Shown in pieces: positions 25,354 through 34,298 of a stretch of DNA of 63,960 nucleotides. The notes beneath the pieces were generated by a model. That model worked only from the letters and a program-made list of their open reading frames with translations. It was not told where the DNA came from and searched no databases. Made by a program: the position numbers and the translations under genes. The DNA is from Arthrobacter castelli DSM 16402. GTDB taxonomy: Bacteria; Actinomycetota; Actinomycetes; Actinomycetales; Micrococcaceae. Within the stretch, counting starts at the first letter, position 1. Every line of letters begins with the position of its first letter. The stretch covers positions 1 through 63,960 of the forward strand of contig NZ_KE387202.1 in assembly GCF_000430705.1 (NCBI RefSeq), in the 5' to 3' direction.

Positions 25354-26585
25354 CCGCCCGGCGTCCGGTCCTCGATCGCACGGTCCTCCGTGGCCGGGTT
25401 TTTCAGGGCCGGGTTTTCCCTGGTCGGGTCTTCGACGGACTGGCCTTCGACGGACTGGCCTTCGACGGACTGGCCTTCGACGGACTGGCCTTCGACGACC
25501 GAGTGCAGCTGTTCCTGCTGCCGCCCGTCCGCGTCCTTGCGGTGCACCCGCACCGTAAGGGCGCACCGGGCCACCTGGACCGACAACGATTTCACCGGCC
25601 CCGACGGGTCCCCGTCGAGCTGGGTTTCCATCGGTTCCGTGCAGTGGAGGGTGATTTCCTTCGCACGGTAGAAGGTGATCGACGGTGAGGGGCGCCGCGG
25701 TTTGAAGAGCACTTTCCCCGCCATCGCCAGCCAGCCGAGGGCGCTGCGCGGGCTCATCACGACCACGTCCATGATCCCGTCGTCGATCACGGCACTGGGG
25801 ATGAAGTCGATCCCGCCGGGAAGCAACCCGCAATTTCCAAAGAGCACGCTGCGCACCCTACGGTTCTGCTCCGGTTCGTCGTCGAGGGCGATACCTACCT
25901 TGGTGCGGCGCCCGGGCAGGTGGCGCACTCCCGATTCGCCATAGGCGAGCCAGCCCATATTCTTCTTCAGGTCGTCGCGGGTTCCTGAGATCATTTTGGC
26001 GTCGAACCCAATGCCCGCCATCACTAGGAACGTGTGCTTGGTGACTTCGCCGGTGTCGGCGTTTTCGAGCTCGATCAAGCCGGTGTCGATAGTGCGTTCG
26101 TCGCCAAACAGTGCAGCGGCGATACTTCCGTCCAGATCGGAAATGTTCATTTCGAGATTGCGGGCCAGCAGGTTTCCGGTGCCCAGCGGCACCAGTCCCA
26201 GGTTGACGTCCGTTCCAGTCAGGCCTTCGGCGACCACCCGGACCGTGCCATCGCCCCCACAGGCGAGGACGACGTCGGCACCCATCTTCAGAGCCTCGGC
26301 CGTCATGGCTGCCCCGGGGTCGTCCACGGTGGTCTCCAGGAACACCGGTTCGGGCCAGCCGGCCAGCTTGCACTCGGCCTTGATGATCTTCCGCGCCCTG
26401 TCGGCGTTGGTCTTCACCGGATTTATGACGACGGCGACTCGTTGTTCCCCGCGCCCCGAAGACGAGGCGTTAATCGGAGAGCGGGGCTCAGGGTCCGGGT
26501 CGTGAAGCTTCCGCACGCCATACCAACTGGCGAGACCGATGATAATAATGACGCCGATGATCAGCGCGGGAATCCAAGTGTCCAT
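25350..26585 (-). CDS. Diacylglycerol kinase family lipid kinase with a repeat tail
   Basis: A 411-residue DAGK-catalytic-domain protein (YegS/DgkB/LCB5 group) that phosphorylates a lipid, probably diacylglycerol. One membrane segment is at about residues 6-22. The kinase domain has the nucleotide motif CGGDGTVRVVAEGL, the GTGNLLARNL block and AGIGFDA. A C-terminal beta-sandwich ends near the LDGDPSG pattern (about residues 325-331). After about residue 360 the protein carries GQSVE repeated four times, then a polar tail. The tail is not part of the family. The gene meets the acidic-protein gene tail to tail, with 4 bp of overlap. Confidence 0.9.
   Translation of the reverse strand: MDTWIPALIIGVIIIIGLASWYGVRKLHDPDPEPRSPINASSSGRGEQRVAVVINPVKTNADRARKIIKAECKLAGWPEPVFLETTVDDPGAAMTAEALKMGADVVLACGGDGTVRVVAEGLTGTDVNLGLVPLGTGNLLARNLEMNISDLDGSIAAALFGDERTIDTGLIELENADTGEVTKHTFLVMAGIGFDAKMISGTRDDLKKNMGWLAYGESGVRHLPGRRTKVGIALDDEPEQNRRVRSVLFGNCGLLPGGIDFIPSAVIDDGIMDVVVMSPRSALGWLAMAGKVLFKPRRPSPSITFYRAKEITLHCTEPMETQLDGDPSGPVKSLSVQVARCALTVRVHRKDADGRQQEQLHSVVEGQSVEGQSVEGQSVEGQSVEDPTRENPALKNPATEDRAIEDRTPGG
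25431..25490 (-). repeat. Four identical 15-bp tandem repeats in the lipid kinase gene
   Basis: TTCGACGGACTGGCC (plus strand) occurs four times without a mismatch and is followed by a partial copy to 25500. On the coding strand each unit reads Gly-Gln-Ser-Val-Glu. Perfect identity suggests recent slippage and variable copy number. Confidence 0.9.
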
Positions 26586-26738
26586 GGTGCATCCACCATA
26601 ACCGTCCTTTCCTGATGGCCAGCTGTGAACGGCTGCTCTGCTGCGGCTGCTGCCTGTGCCGCTTCCCGTTGCCGGACGGACCTGGGCCGTCCCGGGCTGT
26701 CCCGGGCTGTCCGGCGGCGAAATGCGCCGGCCGTTCGG

Positions 26739-26744
26739 TAGTCT
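26739..26744 (+). promoter_or_regulatory. -10 box (TAGTCT) of a leaderless start
   Basis: TAGTCT lies six bases (TGAACG) before the GTG at 26751. No Shine-Dalgarno sequence is present. Confidence 0.55.
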
Positions 26745-26750
26745 TGAACG

Positions 26751-28040
26751 GTGATCGACGTAAATGCACTCCGCGAGAACCCTGAACCCTTCCGCGCCTC
26801 ACAACGCGCCCGGCAGGCCGACGAGTCGATTATCGATTCGATCATTGCCGCCGATTCGACCCGCCGTTCGGCCCTGAGCAGGTTTGAGTCGCTGCGGGCT
26901 GAACAGAATGCGTTTGGCAAGAAAGTTGCCGCCGCCACGGGCGACGAAAAGCAGTCACTGCTGGCCGAGGTCAAGGAACTCGCAGCGGCCGTGAAGTCCG
27001 CCCAGGCCGAATCCGAAGACGCCAAGGCCGAACAGGACCGGCTGGTCCGGCAGGTGGCCAACCTCATCGAGCCCGGTGTGCCCTCAGGCGGCGAGGACGA
27101 CTTCGAGGTGCTGCGCCACGTGGGCCGGCCGCGGGACTTCAGCGCCGAGGGGTTCGAGCCCAAAGACCATTTGGAGCTAGGCGAACTGACCGGCGGTATC
27201 GACATGGAACGCGGCGCCAAGGTCTCCGGCGCCCGCTTCTACTTCCTCAAGGGCATGGTGGCCCGGCTGGAGCTTGCGCTGCTGCGCCTGGCCATGGATG
27301 AGGCAATTTCCCACGGGTTCACCCCGATGATCACCCCGACCCTGGTACGTCCGGAAACGATGGCCGGCACCGGCTTCCTCGGTGAACATTCGGACGAGAT
27401 CTACCATCTGGAAGAAGATGACCTCTATCTGGTCGGCACGTCCGAGGTGGCCCTGGCCGGATATCATGGCGACGAAATCCTGGACATGTCGGACGGCCCT
27501 ACTCGGTACGCAGGCTGGTCGTCCTGCTACCGCCGCGAGGCCGGTTCGCATGGAAAGGACACCCGGGGCATTATCCGCGTCCACCAGTTCAACAAGGTGG
27601 AAATGTTCTCCTACGTGCGGGTCGAGGACGCCGACGCCGAGCATCAGCGGATGCTCGCGTGGGAGGAAGAGATGCTGGCCAAGATGGAATTGTCCTACCG
27701 GGTCATTCAAACTGCCGCCGGCGACCTGGGAACCTCCGCAGCCCGCAAGTACGACTGCGAGGCCTGGATCCCGACCCAGGATGCTTACCGGGAGCTGACC
27801 TCAACGTCGAACTGCACCACCTTCCAGGCCAGGCGGTTGAACATCCGCGAACGGACCCCCGCCGCTGATGGCGCCGCCGGAGGCCGCACCCGCCCGGTTG
27901 CCACGTTGAACGGCACCATGGCCACCACACGCTGGCTGGTCGCCCTGCTGGAGAACCACCAGCAGAGCGACGGTTCGGTGCGAATTCCCGCCGCTTTGCA
28001 GCCGTATATGGGAGCTGCGGACGTGATCGACGTCCAGTGA
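26751..28040 (+). CDS. serS: Seryl-tRNA synthetase
   Basis: A class II aminoacyl-tRNA synthetase of 429 residues charging tRNA-Ser. The N-terminal helical tRNA-binding arm (about 1-110) begins [21 protein letters not shown] and contains the coiled coil. The catalytic core has [23 protein letters not shown], motif 2 at [27 protein letters not shown] (about 258-284), and the class II motif 3 near TVATLNGTM-like [24 protein letters not shown]. The GTG start is supported by a TAGTCT box six bases upstream. It is essential, and probably its own transcription unit. Confidence 0.97.
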   Translation: MIDVNALRENPEPFRASQRARQADESIIDSIIAADSTRRSALSRFESLRAEQNAFGKKVAAATGDEKQSLLAEVKELAAAVKSAQAESEDAKAEQDRLVRQVANLIEPGVPSGGEDDFEVLRHVGRPRDFSAEGFEPKDHLELGELTGGIDMERGAKVSGARFYFLKGMVARLELALLRLAMDEAISHGFTPMITPTLVRPETMAGTGFLGEHSDEIYHLEEDDLYLVGTSEVALAGYHGDEILDMSDGPTRYAGWSSCYRREAGSHGKDTRGIIRVHQFNKVEMFSYVRVEDADAEHQRMLAWEEEMLAKMELSYRVIQTAAGDLGTSAARKYDCEAWIPTQDAYRELTSTSNCTTFQARRLNIRERTPAADGAAGGRTRPVATLNGTMATTRWLVALLENHQQSDGSVRIPAALQPYMGAADVIDVQ

Positions 28041-28090
28041 CCCCGCCCATGATGTGAGCAACGTCCTATCGTCGGGGGCATTGGTTCTGG

Positions 28091-28096
28091 TTGACT
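28091..28096 (+). promoter_or_regulatory. -10-like box (TTGACT) at leaderless spacing
   Basis: TTGACT lies six bases before the ATG at 28103. It deviates from TANNNT at the second base, so it is the weakest of the series. It still favours this ATG over the TTG at 28091. Confidence 0.3.
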
Positions 28097-28102
28097 GGAT
28101 GC

Positions 28103-28972
28103 ATGACAACAGAAATAAAGGCAGGCATCGACGACCTGCAGAAGAATCAGAAAACGGGGGCAACAGCCCGAGTGGCCGGTAAAGAAAAGCAGCTTGTGGC
28201 CCTGGACGTGGACGGCACATTGGTCGACCACGAAGGCCAGATGAGCGAGGCTGTCCGGCAGGCGGCGCAGGCGGTGGTCGACGCCGGACATGACGTCATG
28301 ATCGCAACCGGCCGTTCGTTGAACGCCACGCTGCCGATCGCGCAGAAGATCGGCATGCGCCGCGGATACTGCGTGTGTTCGAACGGCGGCGTCATGCTGC
28401 GAGTGGACACCGATCTGCCCGACGGCTACAAAATTCTTAACCGTGTCACGTTCGATCCTAAGCCGGCGCTGCTGGCGCTGAGGGAAAAACTTCCCACCGC
28501 CAAGTACGCGCTCGAGGACGACCAAGGTGACTTCTTATCCACGGAACGCTTCCAGGACGCCAGTTTCGGGCTGGAAGCGCAAGCTGTCGACTTCAACAGG
28601 ATGCTGGAGGCAACAGCTGTCCGCGTCGTTGTGTTCAGCGCTGAAACCAATCCGAACGACTTCGCCACCGCGATCGAGTCGGTCGGCCTGCACGGGGTCA
28701 CCTACTCGGTCGGCTGGACGTCGTGGCTGGACATCGCGGCCGCGGGCGTGACGAAAGCCAGCGCCCTGGAAGATCTGCGGCAGGAACTGGACGTCGATCC
28801 TTCCGTCACAGTGGCCGTCGGCGATGGCCGCAACGATATCGAAATGATCAGCTGGGCTGCCCGCGGCGTGGCCATGGGGCAGGCACCTGCCGAAGTCGTC
28901 GACGTCGCCAGCGAAGTGACCGCATCGGTGTACGACGACGGTGCGGCCAGCGTGCTGCGCAGCCTGCTGTAG
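28103..28972 (+). CDS. HAD superfamily (Cof-type) phosphatase
   Basis: A 289-residue Cof-type HAD phosphatase, similar in layout to the one at 2051. Motif I is ALDVDGTLVD (Asp35, Asp37), motif II IATGRS, and motif IV VAVGDGRNDIEMI with the Mg2+ ligands. The cap carries no insertion. The substrate is probably a sugar phosphate or FMN-like phosphate and is not determined. An N-terminal polar extension of about 30 residues precedes the core. The ATG at 28103 is used because a -10-like box is six bases before it; a TTG four codons earlier is also open. Confidence 0.87.
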   Translation: MTTEIKAGIDDLQKNQKTGATARVAGKEKQLVALDVDGTLVDHEGQMSEAVRQAAQAVVDAGHDVMIATGRSLNATLPIAQKIGMRRGYCVCSNGGVMLRVDTDLPDGYKILNRVTFDPKPALLALREKLPTAKYALEDDQGDFLSTERFQDASFGLEAQAVDFNRMLEATAVRVVVFSAETNPNDFATAIESVGLHGVTYSVGWTSWLDIAAAGVTKASALEDLRQELDVDPSVTVAVGDGRNDIEMISWAARGVAMGQAPAEVVDVASEVTASVYDDGAASVLRSLL

Positions 28973-29053
28973 GCACGTCAGGATAGCGCAGGCGGGCGCA
29001 GGCAGCAGTCCGCAGTCTGCGGGTCAGTCACCCTGACGGAACCGGGGTTGTCG

Positions 29054-29689
29054 TCAGGGTACTAATCCCGGACTGTCGTCCGCCCGGACCGTGCGTTGGT
29101 TGCCCAGCAGGGCCAGTAATCGGGAAGCGGCCGGTCGCGCGGCCCACTCCTCCTGCCACAGCGACCGCACCACTGCCTTGCTGACCGCCTGCGGGGTGAT
29201 CCCCAGTTCGGCAGCCACTGCCTTTTGCTGGCCCCTCACCCCGGGGATCATCAGGTCGACGACGCTCCATTCCGACTGCGAGCGAACGGCCACAATCCGG
29301 CCCAGCAGCCGCAGCACCGCCTCCGCCTCCGCCGCAAGGTCGCGCTCCAGGCCTTCAACGGCCAGCGGCACCTGGTCGTGGATCTTCAACGCGCGCTCGG
29401 CCGCCTGCCGGGAGTACACCATGCCGTACCCGGATGCGTCGGTGATTTCCTCCGGCACAGGGTCGTCGATGCGCCCGACGCCAATACCGATTGACCACGA
29501 GCCGCCGCGCAGCGCCGAAAGGGCGGCCGACACGGCGTCGCCGGCGTCGACAGTGACGCCTTGCACTTCGTCACTGACGGAACGCTGGAATTCGATGACG
29601 GTGGGGATATCGCGCAGCTGGCGCACCAATTGCGGCACCATGTCGCCCACGTCGCGCGAATTGCGCTGATCCATGGTGACGACATACAT
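29054..29689 (-). CDS. SatD-family-like protein with C-terminal helix-turn-helix
   Basis: A 211-residue protein. The N-terminal half (MYVVTMDQRNSRDVGD, then VSDEVQGV, then GSWSIGIGVG) follows the layout of SatD-type proteins, in which a DxxxSR entry is followed by an E-QG motif. The C-terminal part (about 145-190) reads QQKAVAAELGITPQAVSKAVVR, a convincing helix-turn-helix. It may therefore be a regulator or a DNA-associated sensor. Its role is unknown. A GATACT box lies six bases before the ATG, again at leaderless spacing. It stands alone on the minus strand. Confidence 0.6.
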   Translation of the reverse strand: MYVVTMDQRNSRDVGDMVPQLVRQLRDIPTVIEFQRSVSDEVQGVTVDAGDAVSAALSALRGGSWSIGIGVGRIDDPVPEEITDASGYGMVYSRQAAERALKIHDQVPLAVEGLERDLAAEAEAVLRLLGRIVAVRSQSEWSVVDLMIPGVRGQQKAVAAELGITPQAVSKAVVRSLWQEEWAARPAASRLLALLGNQRTVRADDSPGLVP

Positions 29690-29969
29690 AGCACCAGTAT
29701 CTCCGCCGAGGGCGAAAAAACAACCGATTTGGGTTGTTCAGGCGCGTTGGAATGCTTTTGAGGAACCCACGTACCCGGGCCTTTGCACTCAGCGGGCCAG
29801 GCATCGCCTTCCAATGGTCAGTTTCAGCCGGACAGGCAAGTCTGGTTCCGGCGCGAATTGGCTTCTCGGCGCGATACTGGTGGAAATTGTCCAGTCGAGC
29901 GCGCAGCCGAGTTCCGGCGCCCCCAGCGAGTGTCGGCGGGCCCGAGCGTCATGATGGGCACCTTCGCCG

Positions 29970-30749
29970 TTACCCGTTTCCGGTGATGACCGCCTGCAGC
30001 CGGGAGAGCATGGTTTCACGTGAGACGGGGGCGACCCCGTACGTCATCTGCCCGTCTGAATCCTCCACCTTCAGCCCGTGCACCACGCCGGTTGCGGCAT
30101 AGAAGGTGGCATTGGCGATGGTTTCGCTGTCCTGGCTCATTCCTGTCACCACGGTGACGGCCCGGGTATCGGCGAGGAGGTCGGAGGCCTGCTCTTCGAA
30201 CTCCTGCTGGGTCAGCTCGCGGGGGTCGCCGTCCTCGTCGGCCTGCTCCGCGGGGTCGGCCAGCAGTGCCAGCCGCCCGGCAAACTCTTCGACGGGGTAG
30301 ACGCTGAAGGCGTGGATACCGCTGTCGTTGACCTCTTCCTCCAGGATGACGTCGGCGTGGACATACCCGTAGAGCCAATACTTGCCATTGCCGGTGGTCC
30401 GTTCGGCCGTGATCAGGCGCTGCCCGGTCCGGCGCAGGGTGATGACACCGGTGATGCTCTCGTTGGCGTTCAACCTGGTGGGCTCGGTGTCACCTTCCTG
30501 GGTGACGGGGAAGGCCAGTCCCTTGACCAGCAGCGACCGCAGTGCCACGTTTCCAGCCAGTTGGATGTTGTCCTTGTGCTCGTCCAGGAACGGCAGGGCA
30601 ACAATCTGGTCGCGTTCGATACCGTCGAGGGCGACGATCTCCTCATCCGTCAGGGTCGGAAGTCCCTGGTCTTCGTTGCCGCTGAGGGCCAGCACGCCGT
30701 TGGCGGCTTCGACGTCCCGCTCCGTCCATTCGATGGGGTTATCGCTCAT
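29970..30749 (-). CDS. Conserved-looking hypothetical protein
   Basis: A soluble acidic protein of 259 residues from the ATG at 30749, chosen because TGGAGG lies just upstream. I do not recognise the family. There are no membrane segments, signal peptide or known motifs. Visible blocks are IEWTERDVEAANGVLALSGN, GQRLITAERTTGNGKYWLYGYVHAD in a beta-rich middle, and an acidic stretch (EQADEDGDPRELTQQEFEEQ) near residue 190. It follows the pyrophosphatase gene by 93 bp on the same strand and may be co-transcribed. Codon use is normal for this genome, so it is very likely real. Confidence 0.7.
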   Translation of the reverse strand: MSDNPIEWTERDVEAANGVLALSGNEDQGLPTLTDEEIVALDGIERDQIVALPFLDEHKDNIQLAGNVALRSLLVKGLAFPVTQEGDTEPTRLNANESITGVITLRRTGQRLITAERTTGNGKYWLYGYVHADVILEEEVNDSGIHAFSVYPVEEFAGRLALLADPAEQADEDGDPRELTQQEFEEQASDLLADTRAVTVVTGMSQDSETIANATFYAATGVVHGLKVEDSDGQMTYGVAPVSRETMLSRLQAVITGNG

Positions 30750-30842
30750 GAGAACCTCCAGTGGTTCCAATCGGGTCAGTAGTCAATTGCTTGCGCAGGG
30801 GGCCGGAACGACGCCGGCGGAGGGGGCAGGAACGGAGGCGTG

Positions 30843-31331
30843 TCAGTTGCTGCCCTGGGCGTCGAAACGGTTGAAGGAAGCCTCCACCTCGGCCTCAGCG
30901 GCTGCCCGGCCTTCCCAATCGGCGGCTTCGACCCACTTGCCCGGTTCCAGGTCTTTATAGGTGGTAAAGAAGTGCTTGATCTCATCGAGCACGAAGTCCG
31001 AGACATCCGACAGTTCCTGGATGTGGTCAAAGCGGGGGTCGACCGGAACGGTGAGGATCTTGGCGTCCCCGCCGCCGTCGTCGGTCATGTTGAACACGCC
31101 GATCGGGCGGACTTCAGCCACCACGCCGGGGACAATGTCGACGTCGAGGAGCATCAGGGCGTCCAGCGGGTCGTCGTCTTCGCCGAGGCTGTTTTCGATG
31201 TAGCCGTAGTGGGCGGGGTACTGCATGGAGGTGAACAGGATGCGGTCCAGCCGCAGTCGATGGGTCTCGTGGTCGATTTCGTACTTGACCTTCGACCCCT
31301 TGGGGATTTCCACAGTGATGTCGAACTTCAT
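30843..31331 (-). CDS. ppa: Inorganic pyrophosphatase
   Basis: A family I soluble pyrophosphatase of 162 residues, the usual bacterial length, which removes pyrophosphate from biosynthesis. It has the N-terminal [20 protein letters not shown], the conserved [24 protein letters not shown] active site with clustered Asp ligands, the [16 protein letters not shown] block and the later [15 protein letters not shown] segment. The ATG at 31331 is chosen since TAGGAG lies eight bases upstream; the open frame extends 38 codons earlier with no family similarity. It diverges from dacB across a 170-bp region. Confidence 0.96.
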   Translation of the reverse strand: MKFDITVEIPKGSKVKYEIDHETHRLRLDRILFTSMQYPAHYGYIENSLGEDDDPLDALMLLDVDIVPGVVAEVRPIGVFNMTDDGGGDAKILTVPVDPRFDHIQELSDVSDFVLDEIKHFFTTYKDLEPGKWVEAADWEGRAAAEAEVEASFNRFDAQGSN

Positions 31332-31469
31332 CTTATCGCTCCTAAACGGATTGCGGGCAGCAGAATTTGCGTCGGTGCGGCATTTGCGGGCTCCGGCACA
31401 CACCTCTGGTATCCAAGATATAGTGCCAAGGTGTCGATTGAGCACACGAGGGACGCCGCAGAGGAAATT

Positions 31470-31502
31470 ATGACCGCAGCTACGCTCCAGACCGGGGCAT
31501 AA
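31470..31502 (+). CDS. Possible 10-residue upstream ORF coupled to dacB
   Basis: ATG at 31470 has GAGGAAA just upstream and reads [10 protein letters not shown]; its TAA shares a base with the dacB ATG (TAATG). dacB itself has only a poor ribosome site, so its initiation may depend on this frame. An in-frame GTG at 31431 would extend it to 23 codons. Coding is unproven. Confidence 0.35.
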   Translation: MTAATLQTGA

Positions 31503-33031
31503 TGCGCCGCAGCGGGAGAATTCTCACAGCTGCGCTGCTGGCGTTGGTGCTCGCCGCGTTGGCTGTCCCGCTGGGACTCTACTTGGCGCCGGCATTGATC
31601 GACGCGTCCGCTCCCACCGCCGACGACGTCAAAACCCGGCCACCGGCGACGGATCCTGGCCCGGATTCGGTGGCGGACATGACGTCAGTGACGGGGCTGG
31701 ACAGATCCGCGCCGATGCCGGACCCGCAAGTGCTCTCCAAACGGCTTGAGACAGCCTTGACGACGGCGGGGCCGGGCGGCTTCACTGGCGTCGTAGTCGA
31801 TGCCTTGAGTGGAAAGGCGCTATATGACGACGGCGGCAAGCAACCGAGGGTGCCGGCGTCGAACACTAAGCTGCTCACCGCCGTCACCGCCCTCGATGCG
31901 CTGGGCGCCGACCGCCGGTTCACCACCCGAGTGGTGGAGGGGAAGAAGCCAGGGCAGATCGTCCTCGTGGGCGGGGGCGACGTGCTGCTGGCTGCCGGGG
32001 CATCGTCCCCCGGCGATGTGATGGGCCATGCCGGGCTGCGGACACTGGCCAGGCAGACGGCCAAATCGCTGAAGCAGCAGGGCGTGAGCGGCGAGGTGAC
32101 TGTGAGCGTCGACGATTCCCTGTTCACCGGAAAGCCTGCCCGCGCCGTTTGGCCTCAGGGCGATCTGGCGACCGGACAGGTGGCTCCGATCTTCCCGATG
32201 GCCATGTACTCGGGCCGGTTTTCGCCCGGCCAGCGGTACGGAAACCGCCCGCAGGACTCGGCGTTGCATGTCGGCAGAGTCTTCGCCGCGGCGCTGCAGC
32301 AGGCCGCGGATCGGCAGGGTGCGGATCACAAGCCGGGTCAGCAGGCCGGAGATGAGCAGCAGGCGGATCACAAGGCGGATCAGCAGAGCGGATCCGCCGT
32401 CATCAAGGTGTCGGACGGAGTCGGTCGAGCCGAGGCAGCGGCCAAGGCCAAGCCGCTGGCAGCGGTTCAGTCGGCAACTGTTGCCGAACAGGTGCAACTG
32501 ATGCTGGAAACCTCCGATAACTACCTCGCCGAAGCTCTCGGTCGGATGGCTGCCCGCGCGAACGGACTCGAAGCGTCCTTCGCAGGTTCCACCCGCAATA
32601 TCGTCAAGACCATCTCCCGGCTGGGGATCGAGACGGATTCGCTCAGGCTTGAGGACTCCTGCGGGCTGTCCAGCGAAAACCGCATCAGCACTTCACAGAT
32701 TGCCGCGGTGCTGCGGCTGATGGTCAAGACCGAGGATCCCGATCTCGCCGCCGCCCGCAACGGGCTGCCGGTGGCGGGATTGAACGGGACGCTCGAGGAG
32801 CGCTACCAGAAAGATACGCAGAGGGCGGCCGGGTTGGTCCGGGCCAAGACGGGGACACTCAACGAGGTAATGGCGCTGTCCGGCTACGCGGTGACGGCGA
32901 AGGGCCGGTTGCTGGTTTTCTCCTTTATCGGCAACGAGCTGGGACACATCAATCCGGCCAACGAACGCGCCCTGGACACCGCGGCAGCGGTCCTGGCCGG
33001 CTGCGGTTGCCGCAACGCAGCCGGTGGATGA
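31502..33031 (+). CDS. dacB: D-alanyl-D-alanine carboxypeptidase/endopeptidase (PBP4 family)
   Basis: A class C low-molecular-weight penicillin-binding protein of 509 residues acting on peptidoglycan cross-links outside the membrane. The N-terminal hydrophobic segment (about 7-32) is a signal anchor. The active-site motifs are SNTK (Ser120 to Lys123), SDN (338-340) and KTG (449-451). An Ala/Asp/Gln-rich insertion with DHKPGQQ and DHKADQQ repeats, encoded by an imperfect 24-bp repeat (32321-32344 and 32363-32386), interrupts the domain at about 270-300. The family's large insertion between SxxK and SxN is otherwise usual. Its start overlaps a short upstream frame as TAATG. A metalloprotease gene follows. 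Confidence 0.92.
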   Translation: MRRSGRILTAALLALVLAALAVPLGLYLAPALIDASAPTADDVKTRPPATDPGPDSVADMTSVTGLDRSAPMPDPQVLSKRLETALTTAGPGGFTGVVVDALSGKALYDDGGKQPRVPASNTKLLTAVTALDALGADRRFTTRVVEGKKPGQIVLVGGGDVLLAAGASSPGDVMGHAGLRTLARQTAKSLKQQGVSGEVTVSVDDSLFTGKPARAVWPQGDLATGQVAPIFPMAMYSGRFSPGQRYGNRPQDSALHVGRVFAAALQQAADRQGADHKPGQQAGDEQQADHKADQQSGSAVIKVSDGVGRAEAAAKAKPLAAVQSATVAEQVQLMLETSDNYLAEALGRMAARANGLEASFAGSTRNIVKTISRLGIETDSLRLEDSCGLSSENRISTSQIAAVLRLMVKTEDPDLAAARNGLPVAGLNGTLEERYQKDTQRAAGLVRAKTGTLNEVMALSGYAVTAKGRLLVFSFIGNELGHINPANERALDTAAAVLAGCGCRNAAGG

Positions 33032-33150
33032 GGTGTCTCCGCAGTTGGTCCGGGTGCTCCGACCGGCAGGCACGCCGGCGAAGCAGGAACAGCGAGGTCG
33101 GACCGGTTTCGGGATCCCGGTGTGTGATCCGGCGGACTCTGTGTGATCTG

Positions 33151-34296
33151 ATGGATTTCATGGATGCCAATAAGCCCCCGAAGACCCCAAGCCTCGTGAA
33201 CTGGGAGCTGGCGGCAAGCACCGCCGCCAGATTGACCCCGGCCGGACCTCGGATGCCGCACGCGGAGATCACCGGTGTGGTGGCCAACCTGCGGGAGCTT
33301 GCCGACGAATCAGTGGGGCACGTGCACCGCATCACCGGGCTGGATGCCGCCCGGGACCTGCGGGACTCTGAGCTGCTGGTGGTGGACCGGGCCTCCTGGG
33401 CGAAGGCGAGCACTCAAAGCTTCCGCTCACTGCTGCAGCCCACATTGGATGAACTTGCCCGCACTCGCGCCGATCAGCTCAACGCCGCCACCGCTGCGCT
33501 GGGAGGGACTGTGACCGGCGCCCAGATGGGGGCCATACTGGCGTTCCTGTCCAGCAAGGTGCTTGGCCAATACGATCCCTTTGCCGAGTCCTCGGCCGGC
33601 CGGCTGCTGCTGGTGGCTCCCAACATCGTCTCCGTGCAGCAGGAGCTGAACGTGGACCCGCAGGATTTCCGGCTGTGGGTGTGCCTGCACGAACAGACGC
33701 ACCGGGTGCAGTTTGCCGCCGCGCCCTGGCTCAAGGACCACATGCGCGAACAGATCGGCCGGCTCAGCTCCGGGCTGATGGACAAGGCGGACTCCCTCGC
33801 GGAGCGGATTGGTGCAGCGGCCCGGAACCTCGGCCGGTCTGCAAAATCCGTCAGCGCCGGCGACGACGGGCAGCAGGACGGCCCGGATGCAGGACAGGAC
33901 GGACAGGGCAATCCGGGAGGTGTGCTTTCGGTGATCCAGGATCCTGAGGACCAAGCCATCCTGTCCCACCTGACCGCAGTGATGAGCCTGCTCGAAGGCC
34001 ATGCCAATGTGGTGATGGACGCCGTCGGCCCCGACATTGTCCCCACAGTGAAGACGATCCGGCAACGCTTCAATGCCCGGGGCAAAAGCCGCGGCGCGCT
34101 GGAGAAGTGGATCCGCCACCTGCTGGGCCTGGACGCCAAGATGCGGCAGTACAGTGACGGTTCACGCTTTGTTCGTGCCGTCGTCGACAAGGTCGGAATG
34201 GAAGGGTTCAACCGGGTCTGGGAGAGCCCTGACTGCCTGCCGACCGAAGAGGAAATCCACGACTCCTCGCTGTGGATTGCCCGTATGGGGCTTTAG
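33151..34296 (+). CDS. Zinc-dependent metalloprotease (DUF2342 / F420-associated family)
   Basis: A 381-residue member of the actinobacterial DUF2342 family, annotated as zinc-dependent metalloprotease or coenzyme F420 biosynthesis-associated protein. The zinc motif is HEQTH (His180, Glu181, His184), and a second conserved site LLEGHANVVMDAVG carries Glu282-Gly-His284. A Gln/Asp/Gly-rich low-complexity stretch lies near residues 240-260. The substrate and any F420 role are uncertain. The ATG at 33151 is chosen by similarity of the N-terminus, since no clear Shine-Dalgarno sequence is visible. It lies between dacB and tilS, and tilS starts 2 bp past its stop. Confidence 0.85.
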   Translation: MDFMDANKPPKTPSLVNWELAASTAARLTPAGPRMPHAEITGVVANLRELADESVGHVHRITGLDAARDLRDSELLVVDRASWAKASTQSFRSLLQPTLDELARTRADQLNAATAALGGTVTGAQMGAILAFLSSKVLGQYDPFAESSAGRLLLVAPNIVSVQQELNVDPQDFRLWVCLHEQTHRVQFAAAPWLKDHMREQIGRLSSGLMDKADSLAERIGAAARNLGRSAKSVSAGDDGQQDGPDAGQDGQGNPGGVLSVIQDPEDQAILSHLTAVMSLLEGHANVVMDAVGPDIVPTVKTIRQRFNARGKSRGALEKWIRHLLGLDAKMRQYSDGSRFVRAVVDKVGMEGFNRVWESPDCLPTEEEIHDSSLWIARMGL

Positions 34297-34298
34297 CC

